Assembly: GCA_045130275.1 (NCBI GenBank)
Contig: JBGUPL010000004.1
Span: 1 to 49,474 of the forward strand
Origin: F23-D06 sp045130275
GTDB lineage: Bacteria > Bacteroidota > Bacteroidia > Bacteroidales > WCHB1-69
Length of the DNA stretch: 49,474 nucleotides
Direction of reading: 5' to 3'
The first letter of the stretch is position 1, and every line of letters begins with the position of its first letter. The position numbers and the translations under genes are program-made. Below, one piece after another: positions 31,572-38,280 of this stretch. The notes under the pieces were generated by a model. That model was not told where the DNA came from, ran no database searches, and worked only from the letters and a program-made list of their open reading frames with translations.

Positions 31572-32573
31572 ATGGCAAGCAACAAACAGAAGCCTTATTC
31601 CGAAAAGGAGATGAAAAGTATCAAAGTCGCGCTTTTTTTTATTGCAGCGGTGTTGATATTCTATCTCGGTTCCGTATTTTTGAAGGGTATTAATGTTTTC
31701 GGCAAGAAAAACTACTATTATGCCGTGTTTGAAGATGTCGGGGCGTTGCATGAGAGCACCAATGTGACCTTGAACGGCTTCGAGATCGGCAAGGTGACCG
31801 GCATCAAGCTGCTGAGCAGCAATCCGGTGCGGATTTGTGCCGAAATATTGGTCACAGAGGATTTGGATATTCCGAAGGATTCGAAGTTTGAGGTGGCGCA
31901 GAAAGACGTCCTTGGCGGCATGGTGGTGAACCTTCACCTGGGCCAGTCGCCTGATATCGCGCATCGCGGTGACACGCTTGGCTGTTATCTTGCCGGTGGC
32001 ATGCTGGATGGCGTGGGCGACCTGGTGGCGCAGCTGCAGAGTGTCGTCGCCTCAGTGGACACTATTGGTCAGAACTTGAAAACAGCCTTCCGCTCGGACG
32101 ATTCCCTGAATGGAGGCGCCATGATCAAGAACACGCTGGAGAACCTCGAGCACACCACCCAGGATCTCTCCAAACTCATGGCTGACAATGGCGGGAAGGT
32201 GACCAATGTGGTCGCGCAGCTCCAGACACTCACCAAGACGCTTGGCGAGGCCAGTCCCAAAATCGACGCGATTGTGGCCAACGTGGACAATATCAGCGAC
32301 TCGCTGGCCAAGTCCAATATCCGCACGCTTGTGAATAACGCCCAAAACACCCTGGACAACGCCAACCGCATTCTCGCCGATGTGAAAAACGGCCACGGGA
32401 CCGTCGGTCAGCTTGTCCAGAATGATTCGCTGTACAGCAATATCAACAAGACAATCGAAAGTTTGGATCTGCTGGTCAAAGATCTCAAGGCAAATCCTTC
32501 AAAATACATTAACGTTACTGTTTTCGGTAAGAGAGAAAAGAAAGACAAAGAAGACAAGAAAAATAAAGAATAG
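31572..32573 (+). CDS. MlaD/MCE-domain phospholipid-transport protein
   Basis: 333 aa. One N-terminal membrane helix (VALFFIAAVLIFYLGSVFLK) anchors it in the inner membrane. The MCE domain follows (YYAVFEDVGALHESTNVTLN, GFEIGKVTGIKLL, VAQKDVLGGMVVNLHLG). After about residue 140 the protein is helical with heptad-like Leu/Val spacing, and it ends with a Lys-rich tail (KREKKDKEDKKNKE). Such proteins form hexameric rings in Mla-type systems that move lipids between membranes. The permease and ATPase are not in the window. It is followed after 2 bp by the DUF3127 gene. Confidence 0.9.
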   Translation: MASNKQKPYSEKEMKSIKVALFFIAAVLIFYLGSVFLKGINVFGKKNYYYAVFEDVGALHESTNVTLNGFEIGKVTGIKLLSSNPVRICAEILVTEDLDIPKDSKFEVAQKDVLGGMVVNLHLGQSPDIAHRGDTLGCYLAGGMLDGVGDLVAQLQSVVASVDTIGQNLKTAFRSDDSLNGGAMIKNTLENLEHTTQDLSKLMADNGGKVTNVVAQLQTLTKTLGEASPKIDAIVANVDNISDSLAKSNIRTLVNNAQNTLDNANRILADVKNGHGTVGQLVQNDSLYSNINKTIESLDLLVKDLKANPSKYINVTVFGKREKKDKEDKKNKE

Positions 32574-32575
32574 AT

Positions 32576-33166
32576 ATGGAAATTACAGGAAAATTAATTC
32601 AGAAATTGCCCGTGAAATCGGGTGTCAGCAGTTCAGGAAACAATTGGTCGAAGGCAGAGTTTGTCATAGAGACGATGGACCAATACCCCAAGAAGGTGTG
32701 CGCCAATCTGTGGGGTGACCGTGCCCGCGCCTTGGACCAGTTCCAGGAAGGCAGCATCATCACGGTGTCCTTTGATCTGGAGTCCCGCGAGTTCAACGGA
32801 AATTGGTACACTGACGTCAAAGCCTGGAAGGTGGAACCCGCCACTCCTGCAGCTGTCTCTGGTGCGCCCGCTTACGGTCAACCGCAAGGTTATGTCCAAC
32901 AGCCTCAAGGCTATGCTCCCCAGGGATATGCCCAACCGCAGCAGCCCATGTATCCGCCTCAAGGTTATCCTCAACAACCCCAGGGCTATGTGCAACCTCA
33001 GCAACCCGCCTATCCGCCCCAACAGCAGGCTTATACACCCGCTGCACCTGCACAGCAGCCGGCGTATGCTGCCCCGGCACCGCAAGCCAACGATATGGGC
33101 AACCTTCCGAACATCCCGCAAGGACCGTTCACGGATGAAGGCGGCGCTGACGACCTGCCGTTCTAG
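32576..33166 (+). CDS. DUF3127 (OB-fold-like) protein with Gln/Pro/Tyr-rich tail and SSB-like tip
   Basis: 196 aa. The N-terminal 85 residues match DUF3127 (MEITGKLIQKLPVKSG, AEFVIETMDQYPKKVCANLW, GSIITVSFDLESREFNGNWY). Residues about 97-170 are a disordered PQGY/QQP-rich linker with at least five PQGY copies. The last residues, DEGGADDLPF, look like the acidic tip of single-stranded DNA-binding protein (DDDIPF), which recruits repair proteins. The three parts are thus arranged as in SSB. DUF3127 has no proven role that I know of; an ssDNA-related or SSB-mimic function is inferred. Confidence 0.85.
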   Translation: MEITGKLIQKLPVKSGVSSSGNNWSKAEFVIETMDQYPKKVCANLWGDRARALDQFQEGSIITVSFDLESREFNGNWYTDVKAWKVEPATPAAVSGAPAYGQPQGYVQQPQGYAPQGYAQPQQPMYPPQGYPQQPQGYVQPQQPAYPPQQQAYTPAAPAQQPAYAAPAPQANDMGNLPNIPQGPFTDEGGADDLPF

Positions 33167-33222
33167 TTTCAGGGTTTAAGGCTCAAGGCGCAAAATCGTG
33201 GTGATTGTTTCTCGCAAGTGAA

Positions 33223-33276
33223 GCCAACAGCCAATAGCTAATAGCCAATAGCCAAAAGAACAGCCGACAGCCGAAG
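33223..33276. repeat. Period-7 tandem repeat, unit GCCAATA
   Basis: Units GCCAACA, GCCAATA, GCTAATA, GCCAATA, GCCAAAA, a 5-bp break, then GCCGACA and GCCGAAG. It lies between the DUF3127 and NlpC/P60 genes; the same word family occurs at 36772 and 37727. Confidence 0.8.
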
Positions 33277-33296
33277 TTGTATCAATTTTCATAGAA

Positions 33297-34082
33297 ATGG
33301 ATTCAAGCATTTGTCACTTGACGGTCATCCCTATGCGGGCGGAACCGTCGCATTGCGCTGAAATGGTCAGCCAGTTGTTGTTTGGTGAGACTTATCGGGT
33401 GCTGGAGAAAACCAGCGAATGGGTACACGTCGAGACCCATCACGACAGCTACCAGGGCTGGATACAGCGGAAACAATATGTTGAAATGACGGAAGAGCGT
33501 TTCGACAACTATTTGAGGGCGGACAAATTGCGCTTGAGTGCGCCATTTGCCATGCCCGGGGCGCGAATCCCTTCTGTGTTGACAATGGGCGCGTTGATGG
33601 TTGTTGACCCGGCGAGAAGTCCTTTCAGGGAGCGATTCCCGCTGCCTGATGCAGCTTCCTGGTGGCCCGCGGATGGCGTGCCGGATGTTTCTCGCGTGCA
33701 GCGTATGGAACTGCTTCGCAAGGTGGCTTTCTCTTTGCTTGGCTCCCCGTATCTTTGGGGCGGCCGTACTCCGCTCGGAATAGACTGTTCCGGTTTCGTC
33801 CAACTGCTGTACTCTCTGGTTGGCGTGCAACTGCCCCGAGACGCCTCCCAACAGGTGCTCTGCGGAGATCCGCTCGACTTCGTTCACGAAGCCCGTCTCG
33901 GAGACCTTGCCTTCTTCCAGAACGAGGAGGGCAGGGTAGTACATGTCGGGATGATGCTCAGCGACGGTGAAATCATTCATGCCAGCGGGAGCGTCCGCAT
34001 TGACCGCATCGACGAGACAGGGATTTTCAACGAAGAGATGCAACGATATACACACCAGTTACGGGTGATTGTGAGAGTGTGA
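33297..34082 (+). CDS. NlpC/P60 (C40) peptidase with SH3-like domain
   Basis: 261 aa. Residues about 1-110 form SH3b-like domains (HLTVIPMRAEPSHCAEMVSQ, YQGWIQRKQYVEM). The NlpC/P60 domain shows the nucleophile in GIDCSGFVQLLYSL, the His in RVVHVGMMLSDGEIIHASGS, and SPYLWGGRTP before them, all intact. It should cut peptidoglycan stem peptides (gamma-D-Glu-diaminopimelate type). No signal peptide is seen, so export or use on imported muropeptides is open. It is near mltG, another peptidoglycan enzyme. Confidence 0.88.
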   Translation: MDSSICHLTVIPMRAEPSHCAEMVSQLLFGETYRVLEKTSEWVHVETHHDSYQGWIQRKQYVEMTEERFDNYLRADKLRLSAPFAMPGARIPSVLTMGALMVVDPARSPFRERFPLPDAASWWPADGVPDVSRVQRMELLRKVAFSLLGSPYLWGGRTPLGIDCSGFVQLLYSLVGVQLPRDASQQVLCGDPLDFVHEARLGDLAFFQNEEGRVVHVGMMLSDGEIIHASGSVRIDRIDETGIFNEEMQRYTHQLRVIVRV

Positions 34083-34128
34083 GACGATGATGCTGTGAAT
34101 GAAAGATGAAGAGAGGATGAATAATTGT

Positions 34129-34151
34129 AAGGGCGTATCGCATACGCCCTT
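34129..34151. repeat. Palindromic element, AAGGGCGTAT arms
   Basis: Arms AAGGGCGTAT (34129-34138) and ATACGCCCTT (34142-34151) around CGC. The same GGGCGTAT-CGC-ATACGCC core is found inside the S8 protease gene at 40455 and 40645. It may end transcription of the NlpC/P60 gene weakly (GTTTATC follows). Confidence 0.75.
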
Positions 34152-34171
34152 GTTTATCAATGATTATTTTC

Positions 34172-35197
34172 ATGAAAAAGAAAAAGATTTTTATAACCAT
34201 TTTATTCTGCGCTGTTTTGTTGGCGGGGATTGCGGGGTTGTTGTTTTTCAAAACGTTCTTTGCTGAGAATGTGAAGAACCGTGAACTCACCGTGGTGGTG
34301 CCGCCGGATGCGACCTTCGAGCAGGTGATGGACACGCTGCGCAAATATGAGGTGCTGGAATCCGAGGGATCTTTCCGGAAAACAGCGGACGTGTTGAAAT
34401 ACAATAAAATGCGGATTGGTAAATACGACATTTCCAATTGCCGCACTAATTTGGATTTGGTACGGCTTTTGCGCCGCGGGCAGCATTATCCCGTGAAGTT
34501 CACCTTCAACAATGTGCGCACCGTCGATCAGCTCGTCGAGAAAGTCGGCCATAAGTTCTATTTTGAGCCAGAGGAACTTTCCGCACTGCTTCATGACAGA
34601 GGCTATATGCAGAAGTTCGGTTTGTCCGACACTACAGCCGTATGCCTTTTTATCCCAAATACTTACGAGATTTTTTACGACATCACGGCGGAGGATTTTC
34701 TCAATCGGATGAACGACTATCACGGACAGTTCTGGAATGAAAAACGGAAAAAAGATGCTGAAGGGATCGGCTTGACGCCGGTACAAGTGGCCACGCTCGC
34801 CTCCATTGTGGAGGAGGAGAATATGCGCCCGTCGGAGAAAGCGATTATCGCAGGGCTCTACATCAACCGTTTGAACAAAGGGATGTTGCTGCAGTCGGAC
34901 CCGACGGTGAAGTTCGCGTTGGGTGACTTTGCCCGCAAACGCATCCTGAACGCCGACTTGCAGGTGGATTCACCGTACAACACTTACAAGTACGCGGGGC
35001 TTCCTCCTGGCCCGATCCGGATTCCGGAGGCATCCACAATGGATTCCGTGCTGCATTATCGTCACCACAACTACCTGTACATGTGTGCGAAAGAGGATTT
35101 CTCGGGCTATCATAACTTTACCGCCAGCGCGGCTGTGCATGCGCAGAATGCCGCCCGTTATCGTGCCGCGTTGAACGCTAGGAACATCAAAAAGTGA
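34172..35197 (+). CDS. mltG: Endolytic transglycosylase MltG
   Basis: 341 aa. One N-terminal membrane helix (IFITILFCAVLLAGIAGLLF) places the catalytic domain in the periplasm. The YceG core is clear: CLFIPNTYEIFYDITAEDFL, TLASIVEEENMRPSEKAIIA with the catalytic Glu, and SPYNTYKYAGLPPGPIRIP. It cuts nascent glycan strands and sets their length. The ATG at 34172 (MKKKKIF) is chosen; another in-frame ATG is at 34160. Confidence 0.94.
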   Translation: MKKKKIFITILFCAVLLAGIAGLLFFKTFFAENVKNRELTVVVPPDATFEQVMDTLRKYEVLESEGSFRKTADVLKYNKMRIGKYDISNCRTNLDLVRLLRRGQHYPVKFTFNNVRTVDQLVEKVGHKFYFEPEELSALLHDRGYMQKFGLSDTTAVCLFIPNTYEIFYDITAEDFLNRMNDYHGQFWNEKRKKDAEGIGLTPVQVATLASIVEEENMRPSEKAIIAGLYINRLNKGMLLQSDPTVKFALGDFARKRILNADLQVDSPYNTYKYAGLPPGPIRIPEASTMDSVLHYRHHNYLYMCAKEDFSGYHNFTASAAVHAQNAARYRAALNARNIKK

Positions 35198-35225
35198 CCA
35201 ATTCTTTGGATTTCGCCTTAAAGAA

Positions 35226-35259
35226 AAAAGGTTGCGCTGTTCAGCGCAACCTTTTCTTT
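35226..35259. terminator. Two-way terminator between mltG and tRNA-Val
   Basis: Perfect arms AAAAGGTTGCGCTG (35226-35239) and CAGCGCAACCTTTT (35242-35255) around TT, with T-rich sequence on both strands. Confidence 0.85.
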
Positions 35260-35264
35260 TTCCG

Positions 35265-35339
35265 TGATCTGTACTGGATTTGAACCAGTGACCTCTTGCC
35301 TGTCAAGCAAGCGCTCTAAACCAACTGAGCTAACAGATC
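35265..35339 (-). tRNA. tRNA-Val (anticodon GAC)
   Basis: Acceptor GATCTGT pairs with ACAGATC. The anticodon arm CTTGC-TTGACAG-GCAAG gives GAC. T-arm CTGGTTCAAATCCAG. CCA is not encoded. Confidence 0.93.
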
Positions 35340-35358
35340 GTCTTGTTGAAATCGGTGG

Positions 35359-35366
35359 CAAAGATA
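35359..35366 (-). promoter_or_regulatory. -7 promoter element TATCTTTG for tRNA-Val
   Basis: TATCTTTG on the minus strand, 19 bp before the tRNA. Confidence 0.7.
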
Positions 35367-35487
35367 CACTTTTTTTGGAAATCACCAAATATTTCGAATA
35401 ATTTTTATTTATTCTGCAAATATTTGAAATTCAGTTTGTTGTGATTGAAATCTGTTTGATGGTCATGATTGTGAGCGTGGAGGACGG

Positions 35488-35757
35488 TCATCTTTTGGCA
35501 TTTTTCAGGGTGTCTTCTGCCATTCTCTTTTGTTCAAACGGGGTTGGCCTCACACCATAAAGCAGTTTGTATTCGGTAGGAGGACGATGGCCCCCTTGTC
35601 GCAAGGTGTCAGGCGTGGGCGCGGGCACTGTGTCGGTACGGGTGTTCGTACTGTCATCAGGAACGTATGTCTCCGGTTTGGATGGCATACGGTGGCAGGC
35701 AGTCAATACTCCGCAGAGGGAAATCAGCAATAACAGTAGTTTTTTCATAATGGTCAT
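35488..35757 (-). CDS. Small Pro/Thr-rich lipoprotein
   Basis: 89 aa. A lipoprotein signal (MKKLLLLLISLCGVLTAC, from the second ATG at 35748) is followed by a disordered Pro/Thr/Asp-rich stretch (DDSTNTRTDTVPAPTPDTLR) and a short basic end. I do not recognise a family. The start overlaps the stop of the FecCD permease gene (TAATG), so it is translated with it and may be an accessory to that transporter. Confidence 0.65.
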   Translation of the reverse strand: MTIMKKLLLLLISLCGVLTACHRMPSKPETYVPDDSTNTRTDTVPAPTPDTLRQGGHRPPTEYKLLYGVRPTPFEQKRMAEDTLKNAKR

Positions 35758-36767
35758 TATTTCTTTCTAAGGATCAGGTAGATGAAATAAGGGGCGCCGG
35801 CCAAAGCGGTGATGCTTCCCACGGGCAGTTCGGCGGGGGCGGCGATAGTGCGGGCCAGCGTGTCGGCGACGAGCAGGAAGAACGCCCCGAAAAACAGCGA
35901 ATAGGTGAATAGCCGGCGGTTGTCGCTGCCGAAAAGGATGCGGGCGACATGCGGCATGATCAGCCCGATAAAGCCGATAGAGCCACAGAAAGAAACCACC
36001 ACCGAAATCAACACAGAGGCGGTAATCAGCACCACGTAGGTCGTCCGCTGTGTGTTGACCCCAAGGGTCTGTGCCGTCTCCGTTCCCACCTGCATGATGT
36101 TCATGGCTTTGGAATAGTAGAACAGCAGTCCCGTGCAGACCGCCATCACAGGAATCAGCCAAGCGATTTCCATCCAGGAGACATGCGTAAGGCTTCCCAT
36201 CGTCCAGAAATAGATCTTGTGCATTTCTTTTTGGTTCACCACGATTAACAGGGTGATGAGAGCCGAGATGAGGAAGTTGAGGGCGATACCGACGAGCAGC
36301 AGCGTGTCGGTGTTGTGTTTCCCCTTCAGTCGAGCGATGCCGAGGATTATCAGCAGGGTGATCATGGCGGTGGCCAGGGCTGGCAGGGTGATGCCGAAGA
36401 CCACGGCGTCCCATCCGAGGATGAAGGCCACGGCGGCACCCATCGATGCCCCCGAGGAGATGCCGAGGATGTAGGGGTCGCACACGGGGTTACGGAAAAT
36501 ACTCTGGAACACGCCACCGCACAAAGCAAGCGACGCGCCCGCGAGCACACTCATCACGATGCGCGGGGCGCGTAGCTGCCATAATGTGACTTGGTAGTAA
36601 TCGGTGATCTGAACATCACGAAAGAGACCGAACTTTTGTCCGACACTCTGCAGGATGACCTTCACCGGGATGGGAATCACCCCGATGCATGCGGCAACAA
36701 GCATACCGCCAAGCAACACAACGGTAAGCACAACGGGAAGTATCCATTGTTTCTTCGCTTGTCCCAT
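35757..36767 (-). CDS. FecCD-family ABC transporter permease (iron-siderophore/B12 type)
   Basis: 336 aa, about nine to ten membrane helices. Family hallmarks: PRIVMSVLAGASLALCGGVF, FRNPVCDPYILGISSGASMG, FCGSIGFIGLIMPHVARILF, and ELPVGSITALAGAPYFIYLI at the end. The family imports iron chelates, haem or cobalamin with an ATPase and a binding protein, neither of which is adjacent. The ATG at 36767 (MGQAKKQW) is chosen; a TTG at 36848 would add 27 residues translated through a period-7 repeat. Its location behind kal and kce makes cobalamin an attractive but unproven substrate, because lysine 5,6-aminomutase needs B12. Confidence 0.87.
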   Translation of the reverse strand: MGQAKKQWILPVVLTVVLLGGMLVAACIGVIPIPVKVILQSVGQKFGLFRDVQITDYYQVTLWQLRAPRIVMSVLAGASLALCGGVFQSIFRNPVCDPYILGISSGASMGAAVAFILGWDAVVFGITLPALATAMITLLIILGIARLKGKHNTDTLLLVGIALNFLISALITLLIVVNQKEMHKIYFWTMGSLTHVSWMEIAWLIPVMAVCTGLLFYYSKAMNIMQVGTETAQTLGVNTQRTTYVVLITASVLISVVVSFCGSIGFIGLIMPHVARILFGSDNRRLFTYSLFFGAFFLLVADTLARTIAAPAELPVGSITALAGAPYFIYLILRKK

Positions 36768-36771
36768 GAGA

Positions 36772-36799
36772 TTGGCTATTAGCTGTTGGCTGTTGGCTT
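36772..36799. repeat. Period-7 tandem repeat, unit TTGGCTG
   Basis: Units TTGGCTA, TTAGCTG, TTGGCTG, TTGGCTT end 4 bp upstream of the FecCD permease ATG. It is the reverse-complement word family of the tract at 33223. Confidence 0.75.
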
Positions 36800-36858
36800 T
36801 GCGCTTGAGGCCATTAGCGATGGTTGATTCCAATGTTTCTGGCTTCAAATTTTAGATT

Positions 36859-37689
36859 CTATCTCTTTTTCAGTCCGAGAATCTCGCGAGCCTCGTCGGA
36901 GGTGGCGATGGGACGGCCGAGCAGTTTGGCCATGCGGACAACCTTATCGACGAGTTCGCCGTTGCTCTTGGCAAGCACGCCGCGTTCGAGGTAGAGGTTG
37001 TCTTCGAAGCCGACGCGCACGTTACCGCCCATGACGATGGTGGGGGCGGCGAGGGTGAAGGCGTGGCGGCCGATGCCGGTGCTGGTCCAGGTGCTGCCGG
37101 CGGGGATGTTCTTCACGAGCCAGCAGAGGTTGTCAACGGTAGCGGGGGTGCAGCCGGGGACGCCGAGCACGAAGTTGAACTGCATCGGGGCGCCGGGAAC
37201 CTCGCCTTTGCGGGCCATGGTGAGGATGGTGTCGAGGTGACCCATCTCGAAGCACTCGTATTCGGGCTTGATGCCGCGCTCGATCATGCGTTTGCCGAAG
37301 GCGCGCATGGTGGGCATCGTGTTGTCGAAGATTTCGTCACCGAAGTTGCAAGTACCGCAGTCGAGGGTGGCCATCTCGGGAATCGGGGTGGTGTCGGTCG
37401 ATTGCAGACGCTCGTCGGGGGTCATGCCCACAGCACCGCCCGTGGACGGGATCAGGATGACGTTCGGGCAAGCCTTGTAGATGGCATCCTCGCATTCCTG
37501 GAAACGAGCACGGCTCTGGGTGGGGGTGCCGTCGTCCTCGCGCACGTGCAGGTGCACGATGGCGGCGCCGGCATCCACAGCGCTCTTGGCCTCGCGCACA
37601 ATCTCCTCAACGGTGTAAGGCACGGCCGGATTCTGTTCTTTCGTTACTTCTGCACCGCATATTGCGGCGGTAATAATGAGTTTATCCAT
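36859..37689 (-). CDS. kce: 3-keto-5-aminohexanoate cleavage enzyme (BKACE family)
   Basis: 276 aa, the family's usual length. The zinc-binding pair is in VHLHVREDDGTPT (His46 and His48 by count) and the third ligand in GNVRVGFEDNLYLERGVLA. STGGAVGMTPDERLQ and GVPGCTPATVDNLC are typical. Kce converts 3-keto-5-aminohexanoate plus acetyl-CoA to acetoacetate and 3-aminobutyryl-CoA in lysine fermentation. The product is the substrate of the enzyme encoded directly upstream (kal), which strongly supports this member's identity within BKACE. Confidence 0.93.
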   Translation of the reverse strand: MDKLIITAAICGAEVTKEQNPAVPYTVEEIVREAKSAVDAGAAIVHLHVREDDGTPTQSRARFQECEDAIYKACPNVILIPSTGGAVGMTPDERLQSTDTTPIPEMATLDCGTCNFGDEIFDNTMPTMRAFGKRMIERGIKPEYECFEMGHLDTILTMARKGEVPGAPMQFNFVLGVPGCTPATVDNLCWLVKNIPAGSTWTSTGIGRHAFTLAAPTIVMGGNVRVGFEDNLYLERGVLAKSNGELVDKVVRMAKLLGRPIATSDEAREILGLKKR

Positions 37690-37726
37690 TTTTATTCGTT
37701 GAATTTGTTATTATTTGACTCTTTAG

Positions 37727-37794
37727 TTTTGGCTTTTGGCTTTTAGCTATTAGCTTTTGGCCAACAGCCAATAGCCAATGGCTAATAGCTAGTT
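37727..37794. repeat. Period-7 tandem repeat with a strand switch
   Basis: TTTTGGC, TTTTGGC, TTTTAGC, TATTAGC, TTTTGGC is followed by GCCAACA, GCCAATA, GCCAATG, GCTAATA, GCTAGTT. The second half is the reverse-complement word family of the first, so the tract can fold on itself. Its end contains the kal stop codon (37789-37791). Confidence 0.8.
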
Positions 37795-38187
37795 GTTCTT
37801 CCGTTGGCACTGTTTCGGGACCACACACGTACCTGACGCGCGGCAGACCACGATGGGTTCTTCCAGCACGTCGGCGGCGGAAGCGCTGATGTCAGGACGC
37901 GGACGAACGACCTTGCGGGCCTCGAAGACCATCTTGCGGGAGGTGTTGCCCACCTTGGTGATCTCACCGACAGCCTCAATGTAGTCGCCGGCATACACAG
38001 GGGCGAGGAATTCCACATTGTCGTAAGCGCAGAAGAGGCCTTCGTCGCCATCTTGCATGATCAGCAATTCGGTGGCCACATCGCCGAACAAGGCGAGCAT
38101 ATGGGCGCCGTCAACTAAGTTACCGCCATAATGGGCATCTTGAGAACTCATTCTCAAACGAATCATAGATGTTTTCTTTTCTTCCAT
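37789..38187 (-). CDS. kal: 3-aminobutyryl-CoA ammonia lyase (hotdog fold)
   Basis: 132 aa. MIRLRMSSQDAHYGGNLVDG, AHMLALFGDVATELLIMQDG and NVEFLAPVYAGDYIEAVGEI match the Kal group of hotdog proteins. It removes ammonia from 3-aminobutyryl-CoA to give crotonyl-CoA, which feeds butyrate formation. It precedes kce in one operon (99 bp gap filled by a period-7 repeat). The ATG at 38187 is used because an upstream start at 38244 would lie within the promoter element. Confidence 0.9.
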   Translation of the reverse strand: MEEKKTSMIRLRMSSQDAHYGGNLVDGAHMLALFGDVATELLIMQDGDEGLFCAYDNVEFLAPVYAGDYIEAVGEITKVGNTSRKMVFEARKVVRPRPDISASAADVLEEPIVVCRASGTCVVPKQCQRKNN

Positions 38188-38241
38188 AAGGTATTGTTTT
38201 TCAGTTATTTGAAATAATTTGAATTTTAAATTCCGATTTTG

Positions 38242-38249
38242 CAAAGGTA
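38242..38249 (-). promoter_or_regulatory. -7 promoter element TACCTTTG for kal-kce
   Basis: TACCTTTG on the minus strand, 54 bp before the kal ATG. Confidence 0.65.
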
Positions 38250-38280
38250 TATAAAATTTGAATATATTGGAAAAACCGGA

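Noticed and set aside
35757..36848. Longer start (TTG at 36848) for the FecCD permease
   Set aside because: The extension is translated through a period-7 repeat and precedes a good ATG directly before the first membrane helix.
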